The notes under the pieces: model-generated
Told to the model about the DNA's origin: nothing
What the model saw: the letters and a program-made list of their open reading frames with translations, nothing else
Database searches by the model: none
Shown: piece after piece, positions 1 to 10,202 of the stretch
Layout: every line of letters begins with the position of its first letter
How positions within the stretch are numbered: position 1 is the stretch's first letter
NCBI GenBank assembly: GCA_030266525.1
Contig: JAJDIC010000013.1
Location: 1 to 38,507 of the forward strand
Length of the DNA stretch: 38,507 bases
Direction: 5' to 3'
Source: Desulfovibrio sp. OttesenSCG-928-G15
GTDB lineage: Bacteria; Desulfobacterota; Desulfovibrionia; Desulfovibrionales; Desulfovibrionaceae
Program-made: the position numbers and the translations under genes

Positions 1-148
1 GCTCGGGCACAACCACAAGCGCGGGCACTACCGGTTTGAGCACGGCTGCGTCATAGGAATAGGAAAGACGGTCGGCTTCTTCAGTAAAGACGTTGTCTTT
101 GCCGACTATGGAGATAAATTCTTGAACAAGAGAGCTGCTGATAGCCAT
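1..148 (-). CDS. FAD-binding lactate/glycolate dehydrogenase (GlcD-like), N-terminal part
   Basis: Only the first 49 codons are in the window; the gene runs off the left edge. The start is the ATG at 146-148, preceded on the minus strand by GAGG nine bases upstream. The visible protein begins MAISSSLVQEFISIVGKDN, then a segment with DRLSYSYDA and a hydrophobic stretch ending VVVP. This matches the N-terminus of GlcD/Dld-type FAD-dependent 2-hydroxyacid dehydrogenases, where such a stretch precedes the FAD-binding PCMH fold. It lies directly downstream of lctP on the same strand, as in known Desulfovibrio lactate operons, so oxidation of lactate to pyruvate is the likely role. The substrate cannot be proven from 49 residues. 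Confidence 0.7.
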   Translation of the reverse strand, partial: MAISSSLVQEFISIVGKDNVFTEEADRLSYSYDAAVLKPVVPALVVVPE

Positions 149-220
149 CTGTACATGCCTCGCATTTCCCTTCGCGCAAAAGTCCAAAGGGATTTCAGGG
201 GTTGACGAAGAAAAGGCGGT

Positions 221-325
221 GGAGCGCTCACACGGGAATTCCCGCTGCGAACGCTCCGTTAAAGGACAGTGTAGCCCCGGGGTACAAAGCACTTGCGGGC
301 AGGTATGCGTATACCTGCCCGCAAG
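221..325. terminator. Two intergenic hairpins between lctP and the GlcD-like gene
   Basis: A perfect 15-base inverted repeat lies at 292-306 and 311-325 with a 4-base loop, starting 4 bases after the lctP stop codon. A second fold pairs GGAGCG (221-226) with CGCTCC (251-256) around a 12-base palindrome at 233-244. Neither is followed by a clean T-run on the minus strand. They may therefore be partial terminators or RNA-stabilising hairpins that set different levels of permease and dehydrogenase mRNA, rather than full stops. Confidence 0.55.
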
Positions 326-329
326 AAGT

Positions 330-2054
330 TTAGAATACAGGCGCGTACCCGCTACTGATAAGCATGGTGGCGATAATGCCCACGACTACGCCATACAAAA
401 TGAAGGGCCAGAACGTCCGTTTCAGGATGTCCCCTTCCCGGTTGACGAGGCCCACAACCGTGCAGGCCGCGACGATGTTATGGATACAAATCATGTTACC
501 CATGGCCCCACCGGCAGCCTGAGCGGCTACAATAATGGTGCGCGGCAACTGAAGCTGACCGGCAATATCCCACTGGAACATACCGAAAAGCATGTCGGAA
601 ACCGTGTTGGAGCCGGTAATGAAGGCACCAAGACCGCCAACATAAGAGGCAAAGAGCGGCCAGACTGTGCCGAACATTCCGGCCATGGCGGTAGCCATGG
701 CAAGCGGCATGGAGGGCAGGGCCTGGGCAGCGCCGGAAGCCACCTGTTCCGCAATGGCCGGGTTCACGCCGGAGCCCTGGAATATTTTAACCAGCGCCAC
801 CGAAGCGATAAGGGAAATGGTGGCGGCCTTCATTTTGATGGTGGTTTCTTTCCAGGCCTGAACAGCCTTGTCTGTGGGCATCTTGTGCAGGAAAATGGTC
901 AGAATGGCCACCAGCATGAAGGGAATGGTGCCCGGAAGATACAAAAGCTTCAAGCTGTCGTTCACATTGGAGTAGCCGAGAATGTTCTTGAAGCTGATAG
1001 CGCCGTGCGCGTTGAGCCAGCCCTTGAGACCAAGGGAATCAACGCGGGTGACAACCAGAATGAAGCCGATCAGGATGTAGGGCAGCCAGGCCATGAACTG
1101 GCTCATGTGCGGCTTGAACTCTGTTTTGCCGGCAAAGGAAATTTCGCCGGTCCAGTCTTTTTCCCACTTGGAAGGCTCGCCAAAGGTCCAGACATCCTTG
1201 GGCATGCAGAACCCGCGCTTAGCGCCGGTTACGATGATGCCAAGGCCAATAAGGCCGCCCAGCAGGGACGGCAGTTCCGGGCCGACAGCCCAAGCCAGGA
1301 TGAGATACGGGACAACAAAGGCGATTGCGGCAAACACGCAGAACTTCCAGGCGCCAAAGCCGTCAGACCAGCGACGGTTCGGCCCGAAGAAACGGGTGAT
1401 GAAGCCGAGCATGAAAATGGGCAGAATGACAGCCATGGGGGCGTGCATGAGGGTCGCCGTTTCGCCGATAACCTTGAAAAACTGGTCAAGCGACCCGTAG
1501 TGGCCGGCGGCAACAGCGGCTTCCACAACACTTTTGATGGAAGCGCCAAAGCCGACGATAACGGGCGTACCCACCGCGCCAAAGGTCACGGGGAAAGAGT
1601 TGAAAACAAGACAGAGCACGGCTGCCGCAAGCGGCGGGAAGCCGAGCGACAGCAAAAGCGGCGCGGCAAGAGCGGCAGGCGTACCAAAACCGGCTGCGCC
1701 TTCAATAAAGGCGGCGAACATATAGCCGATGATAATGGCCTGTACGCGCATGTCTTTACTGATGCCCTGCATGCCGTACTGAATGGTTTCCATACCGCCG
1801 GAATATTGCAGGGTATGCAGGATAAGCAGTGCGCCGAAAACGATAATCAGCACCCCGATGGCGCTGATAAAGCCTTGAATGCTGAGCGCGGTGATATAGG
1901 AAACAGGAAGGTCCCATACAAAAAAAGCGCCCAGTGCTGCGGTAAGCCAGGCAATGGGCATGGCTTTCATCGCGCCCATGCGCAGGCCTACCATAAGTAC
2001 GAGGGCGACAAGAATGGGGACAAGCGCTACGATAGCAAGAAGATTGGGATTCAT
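330..2054 (-). CDS. lctP: L-lactate permease
   Basis: The 574-residue integral membrane protein is almost entirely hydrophobic segments, consistent with the 12-14 helices of the LctP/GlcA lactate permease family (TC 2.A.14), and the length is normal for that family. A family-typical motif, [17 protein letters not shown], lies near residue 117. The start ATG (2052-2054) follows AGAGG seven bases upstream. It should import lactate, with cotransported protons, across the inner membrane. The GlcD-like dehydrogenase follows on the same strand and LUD-domain lactate-utilisation genes are divergent, so uptake and oxidation are clustered. It could also carry glycolate, but the context favours lactate. 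Confidence 0.93.
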   Translation of the reverse strand: MNPNLLAIVALVPILVALVLMVGLRMGAMKAMPIAWLTAALGAFFVWDLPVSYITALSIQGFISAIGVLIIVFGALLILHTLQYSGGMETIQYGMQGISKDMRVQAIIIGYMFAAFIEGAAGFGTPAALAAPLLLSLGFPPLAAAVLCLVFNSFPVTFGAVGTPVIVGFGASIKSVVEAAVAAGHYGSLDQFFKVIGETATLMHAPMAVILPIFMLGFITRFFGPNRRWSDGFGAWKFCVFAAIAFVVPYLILAWAVGPELPSLLGGLIGLGIIVTGAKRGFCMPKDVWTFGEPSKWEKDWTGEISFAGKTEFKPHMSQFMAWLPYILIGFILVVTRVDSLGLKGWLNAHGAISFKNILGYSNVNDSLKLLYLPGTIPFMLVAILTIFLHKMPTDKAVQAWKETTIKMKAATISLIASVALVKIFQGSGVNPAIAEQVASGAAQALPSMPLAMATAMAGMFGTVWPLFASYVGGLGAFITGSNTVSDMLFGMFQWDIAGQLQLPRTIIVAAQAAGGAMGNMICIHNIVAACTVVGLVNREGDILKRTFWPFILYGVVVGIIATMLISSGYAPVF

Positions 2055-2764
2055 TAGCGTACCTCTTTATAAAAATCCTGATAAAAGCTGGTGCCAGAAT
2101 AGCCGATTTCTTGTGCTTTGTGCGTGATACCGGATAATTCGCCCGGACATCTGCCACGCCGTGGGGGCGAAAAACGGTATCGTCAAGCACCCAAAGTTAT
2201 GCGGGGAAACCTCCTTTAGTCTTGCCGGACCGGTGGGAAACAGCCTGGCAACAACACTCATACATACACCGGGAAATGCACCCGGAAAAAGCAAAACACC
2301 GTTCATCCGGCAGGCAAGCCGGCAACGCCGCTTTATGGCCCGCCGCCCGCTTTACCGCAAGCATGTGGAACAAGATATACGCGGAATGCCTGCAACAAGG
2401 GCGGAAAGCTGATATTCCGGCATTGTACTGGAAATTCCACCCAGAGGATCATACCCGCGCATCCATTTACCCATTGGCGCACACCTCCCTCGTATGCAAG
2501 GCAAGGCAAGCAGGTCGGAATTGAATAAACAAGACTGCCAACATCAAAACCGTTGTATTACCTCCATAAAAGTCAAAAAAGGTCAAGTCTTTACCCAACA
2601 GGCAAAATCTGATATGCATATCGTTCTGTAGACCCCAGAAATGTTTTGGGCTGCAAGCCATATATGCCTGTGGTGACAGGATATTTTCCCCAATATCCCC
2701 TCCTCTCCACATGAATACCCGAATAAACGGTAGTGAATACCAGCCCTATCCAAAGGAGACGTAC
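2055..2764. promoter_or_regulatory. Divergent control region between lctP and the lut-like genes
   Basis: This 710-base stretch has no convincing gene; the short open frames in it lack family features. Close to the plus-strand genes there is a weak sigma-70-like pair, TTTACC (2590-2595) and TATGCA (2613-2618), spaced by 17. Just downstream lies a 17-base imperfect palindrome at 2634-2650 (CCCAGAAATGTTTTGGG), well placed for an operator. A GG-N10-GC arrangement typical of sigma-54 promoters occurs at 2337-2350, but it is far from the gene and matches the consensus poorly outside the core. Which site is used cannot be decided from sequence alone. Confidence 0.4.
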
Positions 2765-3394
2765 ATGGCAGCAAAAGATTCGCCTGAAGTCGAACTTTTC
2801 AAGAAAAAGTCGGCTATCATATCAGCGCAAATTGTTGAAGTAAAAGGACTTAAGGAAGCCATCGCATACGCGCTTGACCTTTGTGAGAAAAAAGATTTTT
2901 GCGAAGTCATCCTTTCCGGTTGCGGCGAAAAGCTCTCTGAAGATGGAGCGGCCCACTGTGAAAAAGCCTCGGCCAAAATGATTGCCGCGCCGGGGCTTGA
3001 TGCAAAAGACTTCGCCCAACTGGAAAAAGACGGCAAGGCCAAAGGCTTTACCGTTATCCGCGAAGGCATGCGCGACTACCTCTCCGGCATAGACGTGGGT
3101 TTTGTCACGGCAGATATGGGCATTGCCGAAACCGGCTCCTGCGTTATCGCCTCTGAAAATGAAGACCTGCGCATTTCCACCATGGTTTGTGAAATCAACG
3201 TGATAGCCCTGCCCAAATCAAAAATCGTCAATTCGCTGTACGATGCGGAAGAGTTTTTGAACAAGGTTATGGCTGACGGCACCATGTACACTTCGTTCAT
3301 TTCCGGTCCCAGCCGCACCGCGGATATTGAACGGGTGCTCACCCTGGGCGTGCATGGCCCCCTTGAACTTCACGTTGCTCTGATGGAGGGCTAA
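2765..3394 (+). CDS. LutC-like LUD-domain protein
   Basis: This 209-residue protein starts at ATG 2765 with AAGGAG six bases upstream. An earlier in-frame ATG at 2711 has no ribosome site and would add 18 unconserved residues. The protein is a LUD domain (LutC/YkgG family): the stretch around DVGFVTADMGIAETGSCV (about residues 115-135) is the usual core. LutC-type proteins work with LutA and LutB in oxidising lactate to pyruvate, though LutC's own activity is unclear. The next gene begins 4 bases after the stop, so the two are surely cotranscribed. The same pair occurs in the Desulfovibrio organic-acid oxidation region. Confidence 0.85.
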   Translation: MAAKDSPEVELFKKKSAIISAQIVEVKGLKEAIAYALDLCEKKDFCEVILSGCGEKLSEDGAAHCEKASAKMIAAPGLDAKDFAQLEKDGKAKGFTVIREGMRDYLSGIDVGFVTADMGIAETGSCVIASENEDLRISTMVCEINVIALPKSKIVNSLYDAEEFLNKVMADGTMYTSFISGPSRTADIERVLTLGVHGPLELHVALMEG

Positions 3395-3398
3395 GCGC

Positions 3399-5549
3399 AT
3401 GGAAACAGCTACCAACATGAAAGATTACCACAAGGACTTACAGGAAGCCCTTGACGACAAGTTTCTGCGCGAAACCCTGGACAAATTCGCCGTGGCCTAC
3501 CGCGCCAACCGCAAAGCCATTTTCGCCGATGTAAACGCCAAAGAGCTGATCGAAGAAATAGCCGCTGCCAAAGACGCCTCCATTCCGCGCATGGACGAGC
3601 TGTATCAGCAGTTCAAAAAAGCGGCCGAAGCACGGGGCGTTATCGTGCACCGCGCCGCCACCGGGGCCGAAGCCAATGAAATTTTGTGCCGTATAGCCAA
3701 AGAAAACAACGTCAAGAAAATCATCAAATCCAAATCCATGACCGGCGAGGAAATCCACGTCAACCACGCCCTGGAAGCCCAGGGCTGTGAAGTGGTGGAA
3801 ACAGACCTTGGCGAGTGGATTATCCAGCTGCGCAAGGAAGGCCCGACCCACATGGTCATGCCCGCCATTCACCTTTCCCGCCACCAGGTGGCCGAAGAAT
3901 TCACCAAAGCCACCAGCCAGGAGCAGGACAGCGACATAGCCAAGCTGGTCAAGGTCGCGCGGCGCGAACTGCGGGCCAAGTTCATCGAGGCGGACATGGG
4001 CATTTCCGGTGCCAACTTCGCCCTGGCGGAAACCGGCACAGTGGCCATTTGTACGAACGAAGGCAACGGCAGGCTTACAACCACCCTGCCCCGCGTGCAC
4101 GTAGCCCTGTGCGGCCTGGACAAGCTTACACCCACGCTGCATGACGCCATGCGCATCATCAACGTGCTGCCGCGTAACGCCACCAGCCAGATAATCACCT
4201 CTTACGTCTCCTGGATGACAGGGGCGACGCAATGCACGACCACCCCGGACAAAAAGAAAATCATGCATGTGATTTTCCTGGATAACGGGCGAAGCGCACT
4301 GGCCAAAGACCCGGTGTGCGGCGCGGCCCTGCGCTGTGTACGCTGCGGCGCCTGCGCCAACGTGTGCCCCGTGTACCGCATGGTGGGCGGCCACAAGATG
4401 GGCTACATCTATATTGGCGCCATCGGCCTCATCCTTACCTACTTCTTCCACGGCAGGGACAAGGCGAGGCAGCTTGTGCAAAACTGCATCAACTGCGAAG
4501 CCTGCAAGGATATCTGCGGCGCGGGAATTGACCTTCCCGGCATCATTCAGGAAATCCGCATGCGCCTGAACGAGGAAGAAGGCGCACCCATCGAGTCCAC
4601 CCTGATGGCCAAAGTGCTTGGCAACCGCAAGCTGTTCCACACCCTGCTGCGCTTCGGCAAGTGGGCTCAGCGGCCTGTTACCGGCGGCACGCCCTTTATC
4701 CGCCACCTGCCGCTCATTTTCATGAAAGGCCAGGGCTTCCGCGCCCTGCCCGCCATTGCCGCCAAACCCTTCCGCGACCGTTTTGAAAGCATCAAGCCGG
4801 TAATTGAAGGCAAAGCCCGCTACAAAGTAGCCCTCTTTGCCGGTTGCGCCCAGGACTTTGTGTACCCCGAACAGTTGGAGGCCGCCGTAAAAATACTGGC
4901 GTCCAAGGGCTGTGACGTGGAGTTCCCCATGGACCAGACCTGCTGCGGCCTGCCCGTGCAGATGATGGGCGAAAGGGATACCGCGGAAAACACTGCCGCG
5001 CAAAACGTAAAAGCCTTCTCGGGCGGCAACTACGACTACATTGTCACCCTGTGCGCATCCTGCGCCTCGCACCTTGCGCACAATTACGGCTCCCTGCTCA
5101 AGAACCGGCCCAGCATGGCCTTTGGAGTGGAACAGTTCACTTCCCGCGTGAAGGATTTTTCGTCCTTTGCCCGCGACGTGCTGCACATCGGCGAAGACGA
5201 TCTGAACAAGACCGGCGAAACCGTGTGCTACCACGCCCCCTGCCATGAATGCCGCGGCATGGGAGTAACCGAACAGCCAAGAGCCCTGTTGCAGGCAGCG
5301 GCTGACTACAAACAGGCAGATGAAGAAGACGTGTGCTGCGGCTTTGGCGGCACCTATTCCCTGAAATTCCCGGAAATTTCCGCGCCCATCCTTGAAAAGA
5401 AGTTGGACAACATGGAAAAATCCGGGGCGGAAACCCTGGTCACAAGCTGCCCCGGCTGCGTGATGCAACTGCGCGGCGGTGAAGAGCAGCGCGGCAAAAA
5501 ACTCAAAGTAGAGCACATGGCCGAGTTTCTTGCCCGTCATATGAAGTAA
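3399..5549 (+). CDS. Fused LutB/LutA-like lactate-oxidising iron-sulfur protein
   Basis: This is a 716-residue fusion. Residues 1-300 form a LutB-type LUD domain. Residues 313-323 (C313, C316, C319, C323) and 363-373 (C363, C366, C369, C373) are two 4Fe-4S ferredoxin motifs. Residues about 475-700 hold two CCG-type cysteine-rich domains, seen in DQTCCGLP and, near the C-terminus, CYHAPCHECRG, CCGFGGTY and SCPGC, as in LutA and the GlpC/HdrB family. The single chain thus combines what is LutB plus LutA in Bacillus. The start at 3399 has GGAGG nine bases upstream, while the ATG at 3417 has none. Likely role: cytoplasmic oxidation of lactate with electrons passing through the FeS clusters. Electron acceptor and stereospecificity are not visible. 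Confidence 0.87.
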   Translation: METATNMKDYHKDLQEALDDKFLRETLDKFAVAYRANRKAIFADVNAKELIEEIAAAKDASIPRMDELYQQFKKAAEARGVIVHRAATGAEANEILCRIAKENNVKKIIKSKSMTGEEIHVNHALEAQGCEVVETDLGEWIIQLRKEGPTHMVMPAIHLSRHQVAEEFTKATSQEQDSDIAKLVKVARRELRAKFIEADMGISGANFALAETGTVAICTNEGNGRLTTTLPRVHVALCGLDKLTPTLHDAMRIINVLPRNATSQIITSYVSWMTGATQCTTTPDKKKIMHVIFLDNGRSALAKDPVCGAALRCVRCGACANVCPVYRMVGGHKMGYIYIGAIGLILTYFFHGRDKARQLVQNCINCEACKDICGAGIDLPGIIQEIRMRLNEEEGAPIESTLMAKVLGNRKLFHTLLRFGKWAQRPVTGGTPFIRHLPLIFMKGQGFRALPAIAAKPFRDRFESIKPVIEGKARYKVALFAGCAQDFVYPEQLEAAVKILASKGCDVEFPMDQTCCGLPVQMMGERDTAENTAAQNVKAFSGGNYDYIVTLCASCASHLAHNYGSLLKNRPSMAFGVEQFTSRVKDFSSFARDVLHIGEDDLNKTGETVCYHAPCHECRGMGVTEQPRALLQAAADYKQADEEDVCCGFGGTYSLKFPEISAPILEKKLDNMEKSGAETLVTSCPGCVMQLRGGEEQRGKKLKVEHMAEFLARHMK

Positions 5550-5595
5550 GCGCAAGACCGGACGAAAACCACGGTCAGGCGCATTTGCAAAGAAG

Positions 5596-5633
5596 AATCA
5601 CATCCACCTGGAGAAATTCGGGTGGATGTGATT
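5596..5633 (+). terminator. Hairpin terminator after the lut-like operon
   Basis: A perfect 13-base inverted repeat (5596-5608 with 5621-5633) encloses a 12-base loop, 46 bases after the lutBA-like stop. An AT-rich tract with five T follows at 5642-5653, slightly far for an ideal intrinsic terminator. Confidence 0.6.
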
Positions 5634-5717
5634 ATACCAGGATATATTTTTCCCCTTCGTCCTGAATCACTCCCGGTTGTCGCGCCCCTCCATCGGCAAC
5701 ATTTTCTTATTATTACC

Positions 5718-5746
5718 TTGACAATACATGACAGCTTCGCGAAAAT
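5718..5746 (+). promoter_or_regulatory. Candidate sigma-70 promoter for the hybrid kinase
   Basis: A perfect TTGACA (5718-5723) is followed after 17 bases by GAAAAT (5741-5746), which matches four of six -10 positions. It gives a leader of about 110 bases before the kinase start at 5864. The rest of the 5550-5863 gap holds the lut terminator and no other feature I can support. Confidence 0.5.
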
Positions 5747-5863
5747 AAGACACAATTAGAGTGTTGTTTTTATGTAATATGTTTGTGCACGCGGGGCTTT
5801 GTTCCCGCCTTATCGACATCCTGCGCATTCTCCCCATGTGGCGGGTCTGTTCTGGAGCCATAT

Positions 5864-8800
5864 ATGATGGATTCCTCCACTTTTCTTTCATTCGCCGACA
5901 GCATTTCCGATTATTTCCTGGTTGCGGATGCGAAAACCGGGCGTATTCTGTGGTCCAATTCACTGTATAAAGGTCTGGCCCACGTAAGGGGGCTTGCGTC
6001 AACCGAGTACCTTCTCCTTGAAAAGCCTCCTGCTTCCTCCAAAAAAAATTCCACTTTTTCGCGCAGCAGCCAACCCACCCTGCCCAAATTCAGCTTGCCC
6101 GGCTGGTCAGGCCAGATGCGGTGCTTCGCCACAAACTACGAGGGGCAGCCGGCCCTCGGCGTTATTCTCAAAGAAAACGCCACCCGAAGCGAGGCGGAAA
6201 AAAAACGGCAGGAAGCCCTGAGCTATTTCAGCGCTTCCCGGGAGATTACCTCGGGCGATTTTCATACGGCCTGTCGAATTCTTACAGAAGTTGCCGCCAA
6301 AACCCTGGATGTCAGCCGGGTGGGTATATGGCTGCATGACGAAAAAATGCACCGCCTGGTCAACGAAGTGGTGTACAGCGTGGCCGACGCCTGCCACGGC
6401 ACGGACGAGCCGTTGGATCTCAGCCGTTATCCTTTGTACATCAGCCACCTGCACAAAGAGCGCAACATCCTTATTCCGGATTCGGCGACCGATGAGATTT
6501 TGCCGGGTTTCGCCAATGATCTGTATTACAACAACGTCCGGGCGCTTATGGACTGCCCGATCAAGGTGGGCGGTGTTCTTGCGGGGGTGGTTTGCTTTGA
6601 CTACACCTACGCCGCGCACGACTGGACCGCGGATGAGCAGGTTTTTGGCGCGTCAGTTGCCGACTTTGTGGCACTAAGCCTGGAACGCAGACGCACGGCC
6701 GAGGTTGAGCGCCTTATGAACAACCTGCTGGCCAGCTTGCCGGACACGGCTTTTCGGTGTTGCAACGACTACCCCACCTTCACCATGGAATACCTCAGTG
6801 AAGGCTGCCTCAAGCTCACAGGCTACGCGCCGGAAGAGTTGATAAACAACGCCAAGTATTGCTTTTTTGACCTTGTGCACCCGGACGACCTGCCCAAACT
6901 CAAAGCCGACAACGAAGTGACGCTTCTGGCTGATGCGCCGCTGGACACCACTTTTCGCATTATTCACAAAGACGGCAGCATCCGCTGGATATGGGAACGC
7001 AGCCGCGTGGTGGAAGTGCGCCCCGACAACCCGAATTTCAGCATAGTTGAAGGTTTTTTCAGCGATATCACAGAAAAGCGCCACCGCGAGGAGGCAGAGC
7101 TGGCCAGCCAGGCCAAAAGTGATTTCCTTGCCCGCATGTCGCACGAAATACGCACCCCGATGAACGCCATTCTCGGCATTTCGGAAATACTTCTGCACGA
7201 TAACCAGCTCTCGGACTGGCAGCGCAAGTTCGTTAACGATATCAAAGTATCATCTGATGCCCTTATTACCATCATCAACGATATTCTTGACCTGTCCAAG
7301 CTCGACTCGGGCAAAATGAAGCTCAACCCCATTCATTTTGATTTCAAAATGATGCTGGACAACGTCTGTTCACTGGCCATGTATCTTACGTCAGAAAAAT
7401 CCCTGCGCTTTGTGTTTGAAAGCGAAGGCAGCATTCCGGCATGTTTTTTTGGCGATGATGTGCGCCTGCGCCAAATTTTGCTCAACCTGATCAGTAATGC
7501 GGTCAAGTTCACCACAACGGGCTTTATTACCCTGCGCATCACCGCCGGTACGAAATTTCTGCATTTTTCCATAACCGACACCGGCGCAGGCATCAAAGAT
7601 GAAGACCTGCCCGCGCTATTCAAACCATTCAGCCAAATTTCCAATTCCGGAAACCGGACTATCAAGGGCACCGGCCTAGGCCTTTCCATCTGCAAAAACT
7701 TTGCGGAACTTATGGGTGGCGGCATTAGTATTGAAAGCGAGTACGGCAAGGGCAGTACCTTTACCGTGAGCATTCCGAGAACCGAGGGTGACGCGGAACT
7801 GCTTGAGCAAAACATTCCTCTTTCCGGGGACGTTTTTGATTCTTCCTGCCGCATCCTGATTGTGGATGACAACGAGATCAACCTGAACGTCGCTTCCGGC
7901 CTGCTCAAAGTATTGCATGGACTGGACTGTGACCAGGCCCTTTCCGGCGCGCAGGCTATAAAAAAAGCCGAAACCGGGGCCTACGACCTTATTTTCATGG
8001 ATCACATGATGCCGGGCATGGACGGGGTTGAAACCACCACCCACATTCGCGCCCTGGGCGGGCGTTATGCCACGGTGCCGATTATCGCCCTTACAGCCAA
8101 TGCGGTTGCCGGCACCAAAGAAATGATGCTGGAAGCGCATATGAACGACTTTCTGGCAAAGCCCATTCGTAAACCAGAGCTCAAGGAAATATTGAACAGA
8201 TGGATTCCTGAAAGCATGCACATGGGAGAAAAAGCGTATACAGCCCGGGACGAAGCATCCGGGCATCACGGCACGAAAGGAAACGATTTCATGACAAGGC
8301 TTGTGGCTGTTGAAGAAATCGACGTGGCTGTTGGCCTTGAATATGTGGCCGGAGCGCACGATGTGTATGAGCATTCCCTCGAGTTGCTGTACAACAAGAT
8401 TCCCGAAATCATCCCCGAAATGGCCGCGCTCGTGAAAGAGAACAAGCTGCATGAATTTTCCATCCATGTGCATGGCATAAAAAGCGCTCTTGCCAGCGTG
8501 GGGGCAGTAGCGTTGTCCCAACAGGCCTTTGCCCTTGAAAGCGCCTCGGTCGCGAACGATACGCCCAACTGCCAAAAGCTCCTGCCCGACTTCCTGTCCC
8601 GGCTTGAACGATTTAACGAACGTCTGGCCGAGCTGTTTTCCAGCCCTGAAAAAATGGATGGCAGACTTTTGGGCAACAAAGCAGACCTGGAGCGGGAAAT
8701 CAGCACTCTGCGCACTGCCCTGGAAAACTACGACTACGAAGCCATTGACCCGTGCCTGGAAGAACTTCTTTCCCGCGACTATGGTACCTCGGCAGACGCC

Positions 8801-8890
8801 CTGTTTACCGAGGTCAAAAAGCATGTGGCTGTCTTTGATTACGAACTGGCCCTCAACCTGCTGGAGCGCTTTCACTCCGAAAGCCTGTAG
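5864..8890 (+). CDS. Soluble hybrid sensor histidine kinase (PAS-GAF-PAS-HisKA-HATPase-REC-Hpt)
   Basis: From ATG 5864, with GGAG six bases upstream, the protein is 1008 residues; the open frame extends to a TTG at 5783 without a ribosome site. Domains in order: a PAS-like start (about 1-60), GAF (about 115-275), PAS (about 280-405), HisKA with His427 in SHEIRTPMN, HATPase (about 530-640, motifs [15 protein letters not shown] and GTGLGLSIC), REC (about 662-780, phospho-acceptor Asp713) and Hpt with His870 in [12 protein letters not shown]. No membrane segment or signal peptide is visible, so it should sense a cytoplasmic cue through GAF/PAS. A full His-Asp-His phosphorelay is present, and the HD-GYP regulator 92 bases downstream is the likely final receiver. 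The signal is unknown. Confidence 0.9.
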   Translation: MMDSSTFLSFADSISDYFLVADAKTGRILWSNSLYKGLAHVRGLASTEYLLLEKPPASSKKNSTFSRSSQPTLPKFSLPGWSGQMRCFATNYEGQPALGVILKENATRSEAEKKRQEALSYFSASREITSGDFHTACRILTEVAAKTLDVSRVGIWLHDEKMHRLVNEVVYSVADACHGTDEPLDLSRYPLYISHLHKERNILIPDSATDEILPGFANDLYYNNVRALMDCPIKVGGVLAGVVCFDYTYAAHDWTADEQVFGASVADFVALSLERRRTAEVERLMNNLLASLPDTAFRCCNDYPTFTMEYLSEGCLKLTGYAPEELINNAKYCFFDLVHPDDLPKLKADNEVTLLADAPLDTTFRIIHKDGSIRWIWERSRVVEVRPDNPNFSIVEGFFSDITEKRHREEAELASQAKSDFLARMSHEIRTPMNAILGISEILLHDNQLSDWQRKFVNDIKVSSDALITIINDILDLSKLDSGKMKLNPIHFDFKMMLDNVCSLAMYLTSEKSLRFVFESEGSIPACFFGDDVRLRQILLNLISNAVKFTTTGFITLRITAGTKFLHFSITDTGAGIKDEDLPALFKPFSQISNSGNRTIKGTGLGLSICKNFAELMGGGISIESEYGKGSTFTVSIPRTEGDAELLEQNIPLSGDVFDSSCRILIVDDNEINLNVASGLLKVLHGLDCDQALSGAQAIKKAETGAYDLIFMDHMMPGMDGVETTTHIRALGGRYATVPIIALTANAVAGTKEMMLEAHMNDFLAKPIRKPELKEILNRWIPESMHMGEKAYTARDEASGHHGTKGNDFMTRLVAVEEIDVAVGLEYVAGAHDVYEHSLELLYNKIPEIIPEMAALVKENKLHEFSIHVHGIKSALASVGAVALSQQAFALESASVANDTPNCQKLLPDFLSRLERFNERLAELFSSPEKMDGRLLGNKADLEREISTLRTALENYDYEAIDPCLEELLSRDYGTSADALFTEVKKHVAVFDYELALNLLERFHSESL

Positions 8891-8982
8891 AAGGGATTGA
8901 CCTTGCTATGCGCCGCTCAAGGGCGGGCAAGACTGCGAATTGCTAACGTGTTTTGAGGACTGCAAGTGCGGGAGGGTAGTGT

Positions 8983-10110
8983 ATGACGCATGAGACAAAA
9001 GCCATAGTCATGGCCGTTGATGACGATGCCGTCATTTTGAATACTGTTCTTGTATCCCTCAGGGGCGAATACACTCCCAAGCCGTTCACCAACGGAGCGA
9101 GCGCCCTGAAGTTTCTGGAGAACAACCACGTAGACCTGATTCTCCTTGATTACATGATGCCCGGCATGACCGGTTTTGATGTGCTGCGCGAGTTGCAGGC
9201 GCGAGAAAAAACGCGGAACATTCCGGTTATCGTCTTTACCGGAACAACCTCTGACGATTTTGAGGTTCAGGCCCTTGAAATGGGCGCGGTGGATTTTATT
9301 CCAAAGCCGGTCAAACCGCGCATACTGACTACGCGCGTCCGCATCCAGATTGAGCTGCAAGCACACCGGAAAAACCTTGAACGCCTCGTCCAGGAAAAAA
9401 CCCGTAGTCTTAACGACGCCTATGTCAAACTGAAAGTCCGTGAAGACGTCACCCTGAACCTGCTGGCCCAGGTCACGGATTTGCGCGATCATGACACCGG
9501 CAACCATATTGAAAGGACTACCGGCTGCGTACGCATTCTGGTGGAAGATCTGTATTCCAACCCGACAAGGGGCTATACGCTTACCCCCTTGCAGGCGCAA
9601 GATATTGTCCGCTCGGCCAAACTGCATGACCTTGGCAAAATTGCCACGCCGGACTATGTGCTGCTCAAACCCGGCAAGCTCTCGCCGGAGGAATTCGAAG
9701 TTGTCAAACTGCACACAGTGCAAGGCGAACAACTCCTCGCCGACTTCATCCGGCAGATGGACGATTCGTTCCTGACCACAGCCAAAGATATCGCCCACTC
9801 CCACCACGAGCGCTGGGACGGCCAGGGCTACCCAAGGGGACTCAAGGCAGAAGAAATCCCCCTGGCTGCCCGCCTGGTAGCCATTGCAGACGTATACGAC
9901 GCGCTTATTTCAATTCGCCCCTACAAACCCGCCCTGTCACACGAAGAAGCCTGCGAAATCATCTCCAAAAACAGCGGCACCCACTTCGACCCCTATCTGG
10001 TCACGGTATTCGAGCGCAACACCCAGGCCATCTGCAAGCTCTACGAAAACCTGGACTGCGACACGCACCCCGCCGAGCCGAAATCAGACGTACAGAAAAC
10101 CGCTGAGTAA
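8983..10110 (+). CDS. Response regulator with HD-GYP c-di-GMP phosphodiesterase domain
   Basis: The 375-residue protein starts at ATG 8983 after GGAGGG. Residues 1-125 form a receiver domain with acceptor Asp56 in LILLDYMMPG. A helical linker is followed by an HD-GYP domain (about 155-345) with His215-Asp216 in KLHDLGK, and HHERWDGQGYP at 274-284 keeping the metal-binding histidines and the GYP signature. All signature residues are intact, so active hydrolysis of cyclic di-GMP is expected. It follows the hybrid kinase on the same strand and probably forms a two-component output that lowers c-di-GMP on phosphorylation, affecting motility or attachment. That output is inferred from the family. 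Confidence 0.9.
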   Translation: MTHETKAIVMAVDDDAVILNTVLVSLRGEYTPKPFTNGASALKFLENNHVDLILLDYMMPGMTGFDVLRELQAREKTRNIPVIVFTGTTSDDFEVQALEMGAVDFIPKPVKPRILTTRVRIQIELQAHRKNLERLVQEKTRSLNDAYVKLKVREDVTLNLLAQVTDLRDHDTGNHIERTTGCVRILVEDLYSNPTRGYTLTPLQAQDIVRSAKLHDLGKIATPDYVLLKPGKLSPEEFEVVKLHTVQGEQLLADFIRQMDDSFLTTAKDIAHSHHERWDGQGYPRGLKAEEIPLAARLVAIADVYDALISIRPYKPALSHEEACEIISKNSGTHFDPYLVTVFERNTQAICKLYENLDCDTHPAEPKSDVQKTAE

Positions 10111-10113
10111 AAT

Positions 10114-10173
10114 ACGAAGCCCCACAACCAGCCGCCCGGAGGCCCCTCCGGGCGGCTGGTTGTGGGGCTTCGT
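10114..10173 (+). terminator. Very long perfect-stem terminator
   Basis: Arms of 29 bases (10114-10142 and 10145-10173) are perfectly complementary around a 2-base spacer and start 3 bases after the HD-GYP stop. GTTTTAC follows. It is far longer than a normal intrinsic terminator stem. Confidence 0.85.
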
Positions 10174-10202
10174 GTTTTACTCTTTCAAGAACAGTAACGC
10201 TT

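Noticed and set aside
219..2057. A 612-codon plus-strand open frame antisense to lctP
   Set aside because: Its composition is a mirror of the permease coding strand and shows no domain; lctP on the minus strand is clear.
2091..2097. TGGCAC on the minus strand upstream of lctP as a sigma-54 promoter
   Set aside because: The required GC at the -12 position is missing after the GG-N10 spacing.
2336..2350. GG-N10-GC sigma-54-like site upstream of the lutC-like gene
   Set aside because: It lies more than 400 bases from the gene and matches the wider consensus poorly; kept only as a note.
3438..5555. A 705-codon minus-strand open frame antisense to the LutBA-like gene
   Set aside because: No family features; long antisense frames are expected from the GC-rich codon bias here.
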